Of a stretch of DNA of 64,000 nt, positions 52,315 through 61,113 are shown piece by piece. Made by a program: the position numbers and the translations under genes. How positions within the stretch are numbered: the first letter of the stretch is position 1; every line of letters starts with the position of its first letter. Source of the DNA: Streptomyces sp. CB01249 (lineage in GTDB: Bacteria > Actinomycetota > Actinomycetes > Streptomycetales > Streptomycetaceae). The stretch spans positions 1 to 64,000 of the forward strand of contig NZ_LISW01000010.1 in the NCBI RefSeq assembly GCF_001905735.1. Reading direction: 5' to 3'. Under the pieces are notes generated by a model that did no database searches, was not told where the DNA came from, and saw only the letters and a program-made list of their open reading frames with translations.

Positions 52315-53310
52315 CTACGGGCGCTGGTCGTAGCTCTCCGTCAGGGCGGGGTCCTTGACGATGACCGGGGCCAAGGCCTCGTCGATCCTGCGCACGAGTT
52401 CCTCGTCCAGCTTCTGGCCCGACGCGGCGACGTTCTCGACGACCTGTTCGGGACGCGAGGCACCAACGATCGCCGCGGACACGGACGGGTTGTGCAGCAC
52501 CCAGGCGATCGCCAGCTGGGCGAGGGTGAGACCAGCCTCCGCCGCCAGCGGCTTGAGCAGCATCACCCGCTCCAGGAGCTCGTCCTTGAGCAGATGCCCC
52601 ATGAACATGTCGTTGGCCGGGTCGGCTCCTCGGGCACCTGCGGGTCGCTGCTGTCCGGGTACGTACTTTCCGGTGAGCACGCCCTGCGCCATAGGTGACC
52701 AGGCGAACAGTCCAAGCCCTTCCTCGTCCCCCGCCGGCATCACCGCGGACTCGGGGACCCGCCAGATCGCGTTGTACTGCGGCTGGGAGGAGATCAGCGG
52801 CAGGCGCAGCTCGCGGGCGAGTGCGGCAGCCGCGTGGATCTGCTCCGAGGTCCACTCCGAAACCCCGATGTAGAGGGCCTTGCCCGCGCGGACCACGTCG
52901 GCAAATGCCTCCATGGTCTCCTCGAGCGGGGTGAACTTGTCGAAACGGTGGGCCTGGTAGATGTCGACGTAGTCCGTCCGCAGCCGCCGCAGGGAGCCGT
53001 CGATCGACTCGAGCACGTGTTTGCGGGACAGACCGCGATCGTTGCGGCCCGGGCCCGTGGGGAAGTAGACCTTGGTGAGGATCTCCAGGCCTTGCCGACG
53101 CTCGCCGTGCAGGGCTTCGCCCAGCACGGACTCCGCACGGGTATCGGCGTACATGTCCGCCGTGTCGAATGTGGTGATCCCGGCATCGAGCGCCGCGCGG
53201 ACACACGCGCGCGCGGCGTCGGCCTCGATCTGCGACCCGTGGGTGATCCAGTTCCCGTAGGCGATCTCACTTACCATCAGGCCACTGCGGCCGACGAAGC
53301 GGTATTCCAT
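52315..53310 (-). CDS. Aldo/keto reductase
   Basis: A 331-residue AKR of the potassium-channel-beta-like type. The tetrad is visible: Asp in TFDTADMYAD, Tyr of that motif, Lys in LTKVYFP and His in YQAHRFD. The NADPH-phosphate loop lies near the C-terminus (SAAIVGASRPEQVVENVAA). ATG at 53310 with GAGAGGA upstream. It is the fourth gene of the operon that begins with the epoxide hydrolase and probably reduces a carbonyl made by a tailoring oxidase. Confidence 0.88.
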   Translation of the reverse strand: MEYRFVGRSGLMVSEIAYGNWITHGSQIEADAARACVRAALDAGITTFDTADMYADTRAESVLGEALHGERRQGLEILTKVYFPTGPGRNDRGLSRKHVLESIDGSLRRLRTDYVDIYQAHRFDKFTPLEETMEAFADVVRAGKALYIGVSEWTSEQIHAAAALARELRLPLISSQPQYNAIWRVPESAVMPAGDEEGLGLFAWSPMAQGVLTGKYVPGQQRPAGARGADPANDMFMGHLLKDELLERVMLLKPLAAEAGLTLAQLAIAWVLHNPSVSAAIVGASRPEQVVENVAASGQKLDEELVRRIDEALAPVIVKDPALTESYDQRP

Positions 53311-53383
53311 CGTTCCGTCCTCTCGGTCCGGCCGATCGACGACGAGGGGTACCGCAGGCACCCCTCGTCGCGGTCCGGCCTGG

Positions 53384-53845
53384 TCAGCTGCCCGAACCCG
53401 GCATCGGCACCACGCCGCCCATCGGGGTGTTCGCGTAGCAGTCCACCAGCCACTCGCCGTCGCGCTCGACGAAGAACCACATGGCGCGGATGGCGTGCTC
53501 GGTCGGCACCTCGGTGGCGTCGGGCGGATACGCGCCTCCCTCCGAGAGAAGCAGCACGACCTTCTCGTCCTCGCCGACGTAACGCATTTCCTTCGGCACG
53601 CCGAGAACCTGCGTTCCCTTCCACTTGCCGCGGAAGGCTTCGGCCATGTACTCGTGAATGGCCGTGCGGCCCTTGAGCAACGCCCCGGGGAGAATCACGC
53701 TGGCGTCCGGTGCGTAGACCAGCGAGAACGCTTCGGCGTCCTGTGCGCGCCAGGCCGCGACGACGCGCTGGATGAGCCCACGGACCGCTGCTGCGTCGTG
53801 AGGACGAACCGCGTTGGTCGGCGCGGCTGTTGTGTCGGTGGTCAT
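53384..53845 (-). CDS. SnoaL-like/NTF2-fold protein (locus 2)
   Basis: A 153-residue NTF2-fold protein of the SgcJ/EcaC-like type: a leading helix (AAVRGLIQRVVAAWRAQDAEAFSLVYAPDASVILPG), a polar loop (LKGRTAIHEYMAEAFRGKWKG) and long strands ending EWLVDCYANTPMGG. AGGAG precedes the ATG. SgcJ-type proteins are recurrent in enediyne and related clusters but without a settled chemistry. It sits between the oxygenase and AKR genes. Confidence 0.8.
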   Translation of the reverse strand: MTTDTTAAPTNAVRPHDAAAVRGLIQRVVAAWRAQDAEAFSLVYAPDASVILPGALLKGRTAIHEYMAEAFRGKWKGTQVLGVPKEMRYVGEDEKVVLLLSEGGAYPPDATEVPTEHAIRAMWFFVERDGEWLVDCYANTPMGGVVPMPGSGS

Positions 53846-53864
53846 GGTTCTCCTGTCGGGTCGC

Positions 53865-55043
53865 TCAGACGAAGAAGGTGTTCGGCTCAAGCCCGCACAG
53901 CACCCGGCCGTAGAGCTCGAGGTTGGTGCTGGGCAGGTTGAGCGCATGGATGGTGATGGCCTGGATGTCCCGGCGGATGCGCTGGATGAGCTGGTCGGCG
54001 TAGATGGAACTGCCGCCGGATGCGCCGGCGAGCAGGTCCACCGCCTCCGCGGTGAGCTGGCACACCCTGCCGACAGCCACTCGTGCGTAGGCGCGTTCCT
54101 GAACCGTCCACTCCTGACCCGCGCCCGCCTTGCCGTCCACCATCGCGGCGAGCTTGCGGGCATGATGCTCGGCCTCGTCGGTCTTCAGCGTCGCCTCGGC
54201 GACCTGCAGGTGGGTGACGGGTGCGTCGATCTGCCGCTCATACGACGTGTTGGTTATGGGGCGCTTGGCGATCCGTTCCAGGAAGTCCTCCTGGGCCGCG
54301 CGGGCCAGACCGATGAGCTTGCCGCAGGTGGCGGCCCCGACAGCACCGACCACCGGCGCGCGGTACATCGTCGATTCGGCATTGCGCTTCGAGGCGTACT
54401 GCTGCTGCAGCAGGGCCGGGATGGGGATGTAGCGTCCCTCCGGGACGAAGACGTCCTGCCCGCTCAGCGTGACGCTGCCGGTGCCACGCAGGCCGGAGAC
54501 GTCCCAGTCCTCGACGGCGTCGAGCTCGGCGCTCGGAACAAGTCCCATGATCGGCAGCGCACCGTCATCAGTGGGCAGGATGGCCGAGAACACCTTCCAG
54601 GAACTGTGCGCGGCGCCGCTGTTGAACGCCCAGGTTCCGGTGACCCGGAGGCCGCCCGTGGTGGGTTCGGCCGTAGCCGTCGGCGCGAGGGTGCCGCAGA
54701 TGCGCACGTCCGGGTCGGCGAAGACCACGTCCTGCACCTCATCGGGGAAGAGGCCCACATTCCACGACATGATCCACCAAGCGGCGACATCGAAGGCCAC
54801 GGAACCGTCGCCGCGACCGAGTTCGATGCCCACGTCTATCAGCGTGGCCGCGTCGCACTCGTAGCCGCCGAAGCGCGCGGGGGTCCGCATGCGGAAGATC
54901 CCGGCTTCGGTCAGCGCGGCGACCACCTCGTCCGCAAGTTGAGCCTTGTGCTCGGCGCGGGCAGCATGCTCGCGCAGCATCGGCACCAAGCCCCTGGCGC
55001 GCTCGACCAGTTCGGCCCGAGTGGGTATGGCTGTGCTCTGCAC
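53865..55043 (-). CDS. Acyl-CoA-dehydrogenase-fold flavin monooxygenase (group D-like)
   Basis: A 392-residue protein with the acyl-CoA dehydrogenase fold and the C-terminal helical domain typical of two-component flavin monooxygenases (HpaB/HsaA type), not of CoA dehydrogenases: no catalytic-base Glu context is seen, and the middle reads GTWAFNSGAAHSSWKVFSA, a motif region characteristic of the oxygenase group. Such enzymes use FMNH2 or FADH2 from a separate reductase to hydroxylate. No reductase gene is in the operon. GTG start with AGAGGAGAG upstream; 12 nt after the epoxide hydrolase stop. Confidence 0.82.
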   Translation of the reverse strand: MQSTAIPTRAELVERARGLVPMLREHAARAEHKAQLADEVVAALTEAGIFRMRTPARFGGYECDAATLIDVGIELGRGDGSVAFDVAAWWIMSWNVGLFPDEVQDVVFADPDVRICGTLAPTATAEPTTGGLRVTGTWAFNSGAAHSSWKVFSAILPTDDGALPIMGLVPSAELDAVEDWDVSGLRGTGSVTLSGQDVFVPEGRYIPIPALLQQQYASKRNAESTMYRAPVVGAVGAATCGKLIGLARAAQEDFLERIAKRPITNTSYERQIDAPVTHLQVAEATLKTDEAEHHARKLAAMVDGKAGAGQEWTVQERAYARVAVGRVCQLTAEAVDLLAGASGGSSIYADQLIQRIRRDIQAITIHALNLPSTNLELYGRVLCGLEPNTFFV

Positions 55044-55055
55044 TTCGGCTCTCCT

Positions 55056-56237
55056 CTACTGTGACTGTGCCGGCGTCGTGGCGCGCACTGCCGCGGCGAA
55101 TGACCGCAGGTCGGCGGTGAGCAGGTCAGGCTCTTCCATCGCGGCGAAATGACCGCCGCGATCGTGCTCGGACCACTGCACGATGTTCGGAAAGACTCGC
55201 TCGGCGAAGCGGCGGATCGGCTGTGCGGGATCGCGGGGAAAGACCGAGACACCCAGCGGCACCGGCAGCACCGGCGGCGGCGGGGGCAGGTTCGGCGCGG
55301 TGGGCAGAAGCGGGCCGTTGTCGCAGTAGAAGTGCGCGGACGACGCTCCGCTGCGGGTCAGCCAGTAGAGCGTGGCGTTGGTCAGCAGCTGATCGCGGTC
55401 CACCGCGTCATCGGGCGACTTCTCCGCGTCGGTCCACTCCATGAACTTCTCGACGATCCAGGCGAGTTGGCCTACGGGGGAATCGGTCAGGCTGTACGCC
55501 AGCGTCTGTGGCCGGGTGGCCTGGAGCTTCATGTAGCCCGATCCCTCATCGGCGAAGAGCGACAGCAGGCCGAGCCGGCCGAGCTCGATCTCGCTGAGGC
55601 CGATGAGGTCGGCGGGGTCAGGGCTCGGCGGGGTGATCAGGAAGTTCAGATGCAGCCCGGCGACGTGCTCGGCATCAAGACCGGCCTGGATCGTTCCGAC
55701 CCATGTGCCCAGGTCGGCGCCCTGAATCACGTACCGGTCGTAGCCAAGGCGGCCCATCAGCTCGGCCCAGGCGCCTGCCGTCCGGAAGAAGCTCCAGCCG
55801 CGGTCGGCCACGGGGTTGGAGAAGCCGAAGCCAGGAAGGCTGGGGATCACCAGGTGGAACGCCTGCGAAGGGTCTCCACCATGTGCGCGAGGATCCGTCA
55901 GTGGCCCGATCACATTGGTGAATTCCACGAAGGATCCCGGCCACCCATGCGTCATGATCATCGGTGTCGCGTCCGGCTCGGGCGAGCGGACGTGCAGGAA
56001 GTGGATCGGCGTGCCGGCGATCTCCACGCGGAACTGCGGGAACTCGTTGAGCTTGGCCTCTGCGGCGCGCCAGTCGAACTCGGTCCGCCAGTAGGACACC
56101 AGATCACGGAGGTAGTCGAGCGGCACACCCCGCTCCCAGTCCATGCCGGGGGACGTCTCCGGCCATCGGGTGGCGGCCAGTCGTCGCTGAAGATCCTCGA
56201 GATCGGCCTCGGGGATATTGATACGGAAGGGTTGCAT
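55056..56237 (-). CDS. Epoxide hydrolase with N-terminal EHN domain
   Basis: A 393-residue alpha/beta hydrolase. The EHN domain (about 1-105) begins FRINIPEADLEDLQRRL. HGWP (97-100) forms the oxyanion hole, D175 in QGADLGTW is the nucleophile, and the late His is in DRGGHFAAMEEP. Epoxide hydrolases of this type open epoxides to vicinal diols and are regular members of enediyne and polyketide clusters. ATG at 56237 with GGAG upstream; the frame's upstream part is not coding-like. First gene of the tailoring operon, divergent from the FAD monooxygenase. Confidence 0.9.
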   Translation of the reverse strand: MQPFRINIPEADLEDLQRRLAATRWPETSPGMDWERGVPLDYLRDLVSYWRTEFDWRAAEAKLNEFPQFRVEIAGTPIHFLHVRSPEPDATPMIMTHGWPGSFVEFTNVIGPLTDPRAHGGDPSQAFHLVIPSLPGFGFSNPVADRGWSFFRTAGAWAELMGRLGYDRYVIQGADLGTWVGTIQAGLDAEHVAGLHLNFLITPPSPDPADLIGLSEIELGRLGLLSLFADEGSGYMKLQATRPQTLAYSLTDSPVGQLAWIVEKFMEWTDAEKSPDDAVDRDQLLTNATLYWLTRSGASSAHFYCDNGPLLPTAPNLPPPPPVLPVPLGVSVFPRDPAQPIRRFAERVFPNIVQWSEHDRGGHFAAMEEPDLLTADLRSFAAAVRATTPAQSQ

Positions 56238-56484
56238 CTGCGCTCCATGACCTTCGGCAGGACGATGACGGCGATGACAGGGAGTTGCCGCGCCCAGCGG
56301 AAAGGGGCCGACGTCCGTCACGCTAGGCGGACGACGCAGACCGCCGAAAGTTCCTGGCTGACCAGCGCAATCACGAAGTGGAAGCCTCGCACTACGGAAG
56401 AAGAACGAAGGCATGCCCGGGCTTTAGCGTGGACTGAGGATGACAGCGGGTCCGTATGGTTCACACCCAAGGAGATATGAGCTC

Positions 56485-57807
56485 ATGGCAGCACACATCG
56501 GCGACCGCGCGGTCGTGCTGGGCGGGGGGATCGCGGGGTTGTTCGCCGCGCGCGTCCTTTCCGAGTCGTACCACGAGGTGACCGTGATCGACCGGGACAC
56601 CCTCACCGGCGCCTACGGTCCGCGCTCCGCCACCCCACAGGGCCACCACATCCACGCACTGCTCGCCCGTGGGCAGCAGGTCATGGAGGAGCTCTTCCCG
56701 GGCATCACGCGCGAGCTGACGGCGTGCGGTGTGCCGGTCGGTGACTTCGGTTCCAGCCTGAGCTGGTACTTCAACGGGCAGATGATACGCAGGACGGAGA
56801 CCGGTCTGGTCTGCGTTGCCGCCGGTCGTGCACGGCTGGAGGCTCACCTGCGCGAGCGCGTCACCGCGCTTCCCGGCGTGAGCTTGGTCGAGCGCACCGA
56901 CATCCTCGGACTGGTCACGACCGGGCGGGAGCGGGTCGTCGGCGTACGGATACAGGAGAAGACGCCCGGGTCCGCCGAGAGAAGCCTGGCGGCCGACGTC
57001 GTCGTCGACACCACGGGCCGCGGCTCCCGTACCCCGCGGTGGCTCGAGGAACTCGGGTTCGGGCAGGTGCCGCAGGAGCGCGTCGACATGGATCTGACGT
57101 ACACCACGTGCGACTTCGAGGGGCCGCTGCCCTTCGATCCGATCGGCGACGACATCGCGCTGATTCCCGTGGCGACGCCGGCGATGCCGCGTGGAGCGAT
57201 CTTCGCCCGCATGCCGGACCGATACTCGCTCTCGCTCAACGGAATCCTCGGCGACAAGCCACCGACGGACCTCGAGGGTTTCCTCCGGTACGCCAGGACG
57301 CTGCCCGTCCCGGAGATCTACGAGGCGGTCAAGGACGCCGTGCCGATGGGCAAGCCCCACACCTTCCACTTCCCGGCCAGCGTGCGCCGGCACTACGAAC
57401 TGCTGCCCGACCTGCCTGAGGGCCTGGTCGTCCTGGGCGACGCGGCGTGCACGTTCAATCCGGTGTACGCGCAGGGCATGACCGTCGCCGCGCTGGGTGC
57501 TGCGCTGCTCGCCGAGCATCTGAAGGTCGGATCGCCGCCCAAGCCCACCGCGTTCCAGCGGGACCTGGCCCAGGTGATCGACGCGCCGTGGATGATGGCC
57601 GCCGGCGCCGACCTGGGCTTCCCCGGAGTCCAGGGTCTGCGCACGCTTGAGGTTCGGATGGGCAACGGGTACATGCCCAAGCTGCAGGCCGCCGCCACGG
57701 CTGACCCCGCTCTGTCCGAGGCCTTTCTGCGTGCGGCCGGCATGATCGACCCGCCGCAGGCTCTGATGAGCCCGGAGATCATGGGCCGTGTCTTCGCCGC
57801 AGGCTGA
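56485..57807 (+). CDS. FAD-dependent oxidoreductase/monooxygenase
   Basis: A 440-residue flavoprotein. GGGIAG (13-18) in the Rossmann strand binds FAD, and GDAACTFNPVYAQGM near residue 330 is the second FAD motif with the GD pair. It has no tryptophan-halogenase WxWxIP. The arrangement resembles geranylgeranyl-reductase/squalene-epoxidase-like monooxygenases, so it may be an epoxidase acting before the hydrolase. ATG at 56485 follows AAGGAG. It is divergent from the epoxide-hydrolase operon with 247 bp between, and is followed by the 22-bp hairpin at 57888. Confidence 0.82.
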   Translation: MAAHIGDRAVVLGGGIAGLFAARVLSESYHEVTVIDRDTLTGAYGPRSATPQGHHIHALLARGQQVMEELFPGITRELTACGVPVGDFGSSLSWYFNGQMIRRTETGLVCVAAGRARLEAHLRERVTALPGVSLVERTDILGLVTTGRERVVGVRIQEKTPGSAERSLAADVVVDTTGRGSRTPRWLEELGFGQVPQERVDMDLTYTTCDFEGPLPFDPIGDDIALIPVATPAMPRGAIFARMPDRYSLSLNGILGDKPPTDLEGFLRYARTLPVPEIYEAVKDAVPMGKPHTFHFPASVRRHYELLPDLPEGLVVLGDAACTFNPVYAQGMTVAALGAALLAEHLKVGSPPKPTAFQRDLAQVIDAPWMMAAGADLGFPGVQGLRTLEVRMGNGYMPKLQAAATADPALSEAFLRAAGMIDPPQALMSPEIMGRVFAAG

Positions 57808-57887
57808 TCCGGGACGCACCTCGCCGCCCTCTCGGCCGCATCGGTCTCGGACACCCCGATGAGTCGCCTGGGCCGGCGAAGCGTGCC

Positions 57888-57937
57888 GCGCGCCCGTGTC
57901 CGCCTGGAGAATCGCCTCCAGGCGGACACGGGCGCGC
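57888..57937. terminator. Perfect 22-bp hairpin
   Basis: Left arm 57888-57909 and right arm 57916-57937 are exact reverse complements around the loop AATCGC. It lies 80 bp after the FAD monooxygenase stop. The stem is unusually long for a terminator; no T tract follows. Confidence 0.75.
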
Positions 57938-58048
57938 CGGCCGGCCGAACCGGACACGCGGCCTCGGGCCCGCGAACTCGCCCCCTGTCGGGCGCAGCAG
58001 ATGATGGGTGCGCCGGAAATTTGCGTGCTGAGGCTACGAGCTTTTGGC

Positions 58049-58783
58049 ATGATCGCCCGGTTGTCCTACTGCGCCTGGTTCTGGAGGAACACCACGGCTG
58101 TCAACCACGAACTCGCTCCGGCCCGGCTGCCGTGGTCTGCCGTCGATCCCGACCACATCGCCTTCGCCTGGGACGAAGCAGAGGCATCCGAGATCACCGC
58201 GGTGATCGCCTCGATGGTGCCTCCTGACGATGCTGGGTGGGAAGAGAAACATCGCTTCACCACCGAGGTCACGGTGCTCTTGGCCGCCCGATACGGCCGA
58301 TGGACCTGCGGATGGCATTGGGCGGTCGGCGAGGGCGGCGGCGGTGGCGTCGTCACCCACTGGTGCTGCACCTCCCACTCCATAGGTGGGCCCGCGGCAA
58401 CGGCTGCCAAGGTGGTCGCGTCGCTGCTGGAGTGGCGCGACTGGCTGGAGGAGTTGGCGGAGCGGTTCGAGCAGTTGGCTCCACCCAACGGAGCGAATGC
58501 CGAGGATCGCAGCTGGCATCTGGAACGGGCGGCCACCCGACTCGTGACCGTGGTCATGGACCGCACGGGTGCCGAATGCGGCTGGTACGGACTCTGTCAC
58601 ACGGTACTGACGTGGTTCCTCTCCTCCACGGGCATGGGGACGCAGGACGCGAAGGACGCGGTCGACACCGCGATCGGCGGGCGGTTCAAGAGCTGGACCG
58701 CGCCGTCGCGGACCCTCATCGACACAGTGGGAGAGGACCTTGCCGTAGATCTGACCGGAGTGCGGCCCTACCGTGAACGCTGA
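58049..58783 (+). CDS. Hypothetical protein paired with Fic-like gene
   Basis: About 244 residues from the ATG at 58049. The frame extends upstream through the 57888-57937 hairpin, so upstream starts are rejected; no strong ribosome binding site marks the ATG. It is Trp-rich (YGRWTCGWHWAVGEGGGGG), then helical (AAKVVASLLEWRDWLEELAERFEQL). No family is recognised. Its 3' end overlaps the Fic-like gene by 11 nt, so the two proteins are probably made together and may form a complex or an effector/partner pair. Confidence 0.6.
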   Translation: MIARLSYCAWFWRNTTAVNHELAPARLPWSAVDPDHIAFAWDEAEASEITAVIASMVPPDDAGWEEKHRFTTEVTVLLAARYGRWTCGWHWAVGEGGGGGVVTHWCCTSHSIGGPAATAAKVVASLLEWRDWLEELAERFEQLAPPNGANAEDRSWHLERAATRLVTVVMDRTGAECGWYGLCHTVLTWFLSSTGMGTQDAKDAVDTAIGGRFKSWTAPSRTLIDTVGEDLAVDLTGVRPYRER

Positions 58784-59408
58784 CGCCTTGACCGCCTGGG
58801 TCCGGATCAGGAACCAGATCGACTGGACTTCCGCGGCCGGTGAGGTGCCGACCTCTGTCGAGCCCATCGTGGACGGCCTCACCATCTGGTGCAGGGAAGG
58901 GGGCCGTTCCGCGGACCTCGATCGAGGCCGGCGATTGCTCGCGGCGCTGGCTCAGTCGCGCACAGACGCTTCTCATAGGCTGCCTCTCACCTGCACGCTT
59001 CTGGCCGGATGGCAGCAGCTGGTCCTCGGCATGCCTGGGGTGCAGTTCCGACAAGGCGATGCCTTCGCCAAGGGTGGCCGGGAACGCTACGCCCTGACGT
59101 CACGTACCAAGCGCGACTTTGAGCACTGTCTGCGCGACAGCGCCGACCCGCGAGTCCCTCTGGCCTCCCGCGCGGCCAGGGCTTACCTGGACGTGGCCTT
59201 CTTCCACCCCTTCCCGGATGGCAACGCCCGCCTCGCCATGCTCACCCTGGCCTACGTCCTGGAGCTGGAGGGAGTCCGATTGGACCAGGTCGGCCCCTTG
59301 CAGACCACGCGCTACGCGGACGATGACGCCGGGGCGGCAGACCTGGCCGCTCTGGTCTTCGTCCTCACCCGCTCGACCCACCAACGGGCCACCGGATTCC
59401 CTCGCTGA
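58773..59408 (+). CDS. Fic-domain-like protein with degenerate motif
   Basis: A 211-residue Fic/Doc-fold protein. The core motif reads HPFPDGNARLAM (145-156): His, Asp, Gly, Asn and the first Arg of HPFxDGNGRxxR are present, but the second Gly is Ala and the final Arg, which contacts the nucleotide phosphates, is Met. AMPylation activity may be weakened or changed. No inhibitory (S/T)xxxE(G/N) helix is obvious in this protein. GTG start inside the upstream gene. It is convergent with the GlcG-like gene across a 34-bp hairpin. Confidence 0.75.
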   Translation: MNADALTAWVRIRNQIDWTSAAGEVPTSVEPIVDGLTIWCREGGRSADLDRGRRLLAALAQSRTDASHRLPLTCTLLAGWQQLVLGMPGVQFRQGDAFAKGGRERYALTSRTKRDFEHCLRDSADPRVPLASRAARAYLDVAFFHPFPDGNARLAMLTLAYVLELEGVRLDQVGPLQTTRYADDDAGAADLAALVFVLTRSTHQRATGFPR

Positions 59409-59410
59409 GG

Positions 59411-59486
59411 CAGCAGCCCTCCTCCATACGTGCGCGGAGCCGACAACCATCTGTCGGCTCCGCGCACGTATGGAGGAGGGCTGCTG
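59411..59486. terminator. Perfect 34-bp hairpin between convergent genes
   Basis: Left arm 59411-59444 and right arm 59453-59486 are exact reverse complements around an 8-nt loop (AACCATCT). It fills the whole 78-bp gap between the stops of the Fic-like gene (59408) and the GlcG-like gene (59487). It must form a very stable bidirectional terminator. Confidence 0.85.
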
Positions 59487-59888
59487 TCACAGGGCCTGGA
59501 TCATCGCTTCGGCAACATGAGTGTCCTGCTCCACCGTGCCGCCGGACACACCAACCGCGCCGATCGTACGGTTGTTTGCATCCGAGAGCGGGAGGCCGCC
59601 CCCGAAGGTGATCAAGCCGTCGTTGCTGTGATCGATGCTGTAGAGCGGGCCGCCGGGCTGCGAGATCTCGCCCAGGGTCGCGCTGGGCATGCGGAACAGC
59701 ACTGAGGTCTTCGCCTTCTTCAGGGCGATGTCAATGCAACCGAGCCAGGCGTCGTCCATCCTCGTGAAGTGCAGCAGGTGACCGCCGGCGTCGACGATCG
59801 CGATGTTCATCGCGACGCCGATGTGCTCAGCGGCCTTCTGGCCGGCAGCGGCTATCCGAGCGGTTGTCTCCAGGGTCAAATCGGTCAC
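59487..59888 (-). CDS. GlcG/HbpS-family protein
   Basis: A 133-residue protein of the GlcG/HbpS (DUF336) family: VAMNIAIVDAGGHLLHFTRMDDAWLG, then the Gly/Pro loop FGGGLPL and the C-terminal IGAVGVSGGTVEQDTHVAEAM, the family signature. HbpS of Streptomyces binds heme, and others bind small ligands. There is no signal peptide, so this copy is cytoplasmic. GTG start. It stands alone, with the SDR gene upstream on the same strand after a 170-bp gap. Confidence 0.85.
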   Translation of the reverse strand: MTDLTLETTARIAAAGQKAAEHIGVAMNIAIVDAGGHLLHFTRMDDAWLGCIDIALKKAKTSVLFRMPSATLGEISQPGGPLYSIDHSNDGLITFGGGLPLSDANNRTIGAVGVSGGTVEQDTHVAEAMIQAL

Positions 59889-60058
59889 GGCAGGTCCTGC
59901 CCTTCGGGGTCATCGGTAGGAGCGGAAGGCTGAGGATCGTGGGGTGATGCTCATCGCGCAGGAGCGGACAAGACGCAAAGAGGACGAGCAGGCCGGCCGG
60001 GCACGGCACGGCACGGAGCACGAGCGAAGTCCACGTGGAGCCCGCTGTCCGGCGATCA

Positions 60059-60805
60059 CTAGCCGAGCGGGCGCAGACCCGTACCGGCCAGCAGATACGA
60101 ACCCGTCTGCTCCGTCCCGCCGGCGGCCAGGCTCACGAACGCGGCCCCTGCCACCTCCGGGGTGAGGACCGGGTCCCCCATCCCCTTGATGAATTCCTCG
60201 ACGCCGATTCCACTCCGGCGGGCGTATGCCTCGGCCGCATCGAGGCCGAATGAGGTGGCTGGCGTCAGCTGCGGCAACACTGCCGCGAAGTTGATCCCGA
60301 GACCTTCCCGGTCCGCCTCCTGTGCCGCGTATTCGGTCAGGAAGCGCACGGTCGACTTGGCGCCGGCGTAACCTCCGCTCAGAGGAGATCCGCGCAGGGC
60401 CGCCCCACTGCTGGTCACGATCACCTGGCTGCCTGGCTCAAGCGGCCGTACCAAGGCCTCACGTACCCATGTGAAGGCGATCCGGACGTCAACGTCCCAC
60501 GGCGTCGAGAAGGTTTCCCAGGTCTGCTGTGCAATCGGGCGCAGCAGCGGCGAGGCACCCGCAAGGATCGCGAGCACGTCCGGACGGTGACGGTCGAGCA
60601 GCTGACCGGCCAGCACGGGGTCGGCTGCGTCGCCTTGCTCGCAGTGCAGCCGCGGCTGTCCTGCGGCGAGTTCGCTCAGGGGGGCCATGTCGCGGGAGAG
60701 CGCCACCACCTCTGCCCCGGCGGTGAGGAACGCCTCGACCACACCTCGGCCGAGCCCTCGGCTCGCGCCTACCACCAGGGCGCGCCGTCCTGCGAGTCGA
60801 CCCAT
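60059..60805 (-). CDS. Short-chain dehydrogenase/reductase
   Basis: A 248-residue classical SDR with GASRGLGRG for NAD(P), ILAGASPLL in place of the common NNAG, the catalytic Ser in VIVTSSGAAL and YAGAK for Tyr/Lys. The absent NNAG asparagine context may change the proton relay. GAGGAG lies immediately before the ATG. Substrate unknown; it could belong to locus 2 tailoring or be unrelated. Confidence 0.85.
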   Translation of the reverse strand: MGRLAGRRALVVGASRGLGRGVVEAFLTAGAEVVALSRDMAPLSELAAGQPRLHCEQGDAADPVLAGQLLDRHRPDVLAILAGASPLLRPIAQQTWETFSTPWDVDVRIAFTWVREALVRPLEPGSQVIVTSSGAALRGSPLSGGYAGAKSTVRFLTEYAAQEADREGLGINFAAVLPQLTPATSFGLDAAEAYARRSGIGVEEFIKGMGDPVLTPEVAGAAFVSLAAGGTEQTGSYLLAGTGLRPLG

Positions 60806-61113
60806 TCTCCTCGTTCCCTTCCCTCGTGCGCGACAGCGGGTGGCGGCTGTGTCACCGATCTCCGTGGATTCGGCACTACGGCAGTGCCGTGCACGGCGGA
60901 AGCCGGGACGTTGCTGGGTACCCGATCGGCGCGAAACGAAAGCCGCAGACGCTGACTTTGGCAGGAGGGCCCGGTGTGGACATCTTTCAGATTGCCGAAC
61001 CGGAGACCTCTCCTGCCAACACCTGATGGGGTGAGGACTGCCATGCGGCCGAAGAGTCCGAAGCGCGTCCTGATCAACGTGGGGCCGTGTTGATCAGGAC
61101 GCGGGAACCATCT
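60806..61113. other. Intergenic region with one hairpin
   Basis: 308 bp between the SDR start and the YCII gene stop. It contains the 61064-61103 hairpin and nothing else I can support. Confidence 0.5.
61064..61103 (-). terminator. Perfect 15-bp terminator hairpin
   Basis: CGCGTCCTGATCAAC (61064-61078) pairs exactly with 61089-61103 around a 10-nt loop. It lies just past the stop of the minus-strand YCII gene (61114). Confidence 0.7.

Noticed and set aside
52145..53206. N-terminal fusion on the P450
   Set aside because: The extra frame is antisense-like relative to the true aldo/keto reductase frame, Arg/Gly-rich, and a GGAGGAG site marks the normal P450 start at 52144.
57896..58048. Upstream start for the Fic-partner gene at 57896
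   Set aside because: It would begin inside the perfect 22-bp hairpin, and the first 50 residues are Arg/Pro-rich and unlike the rest.
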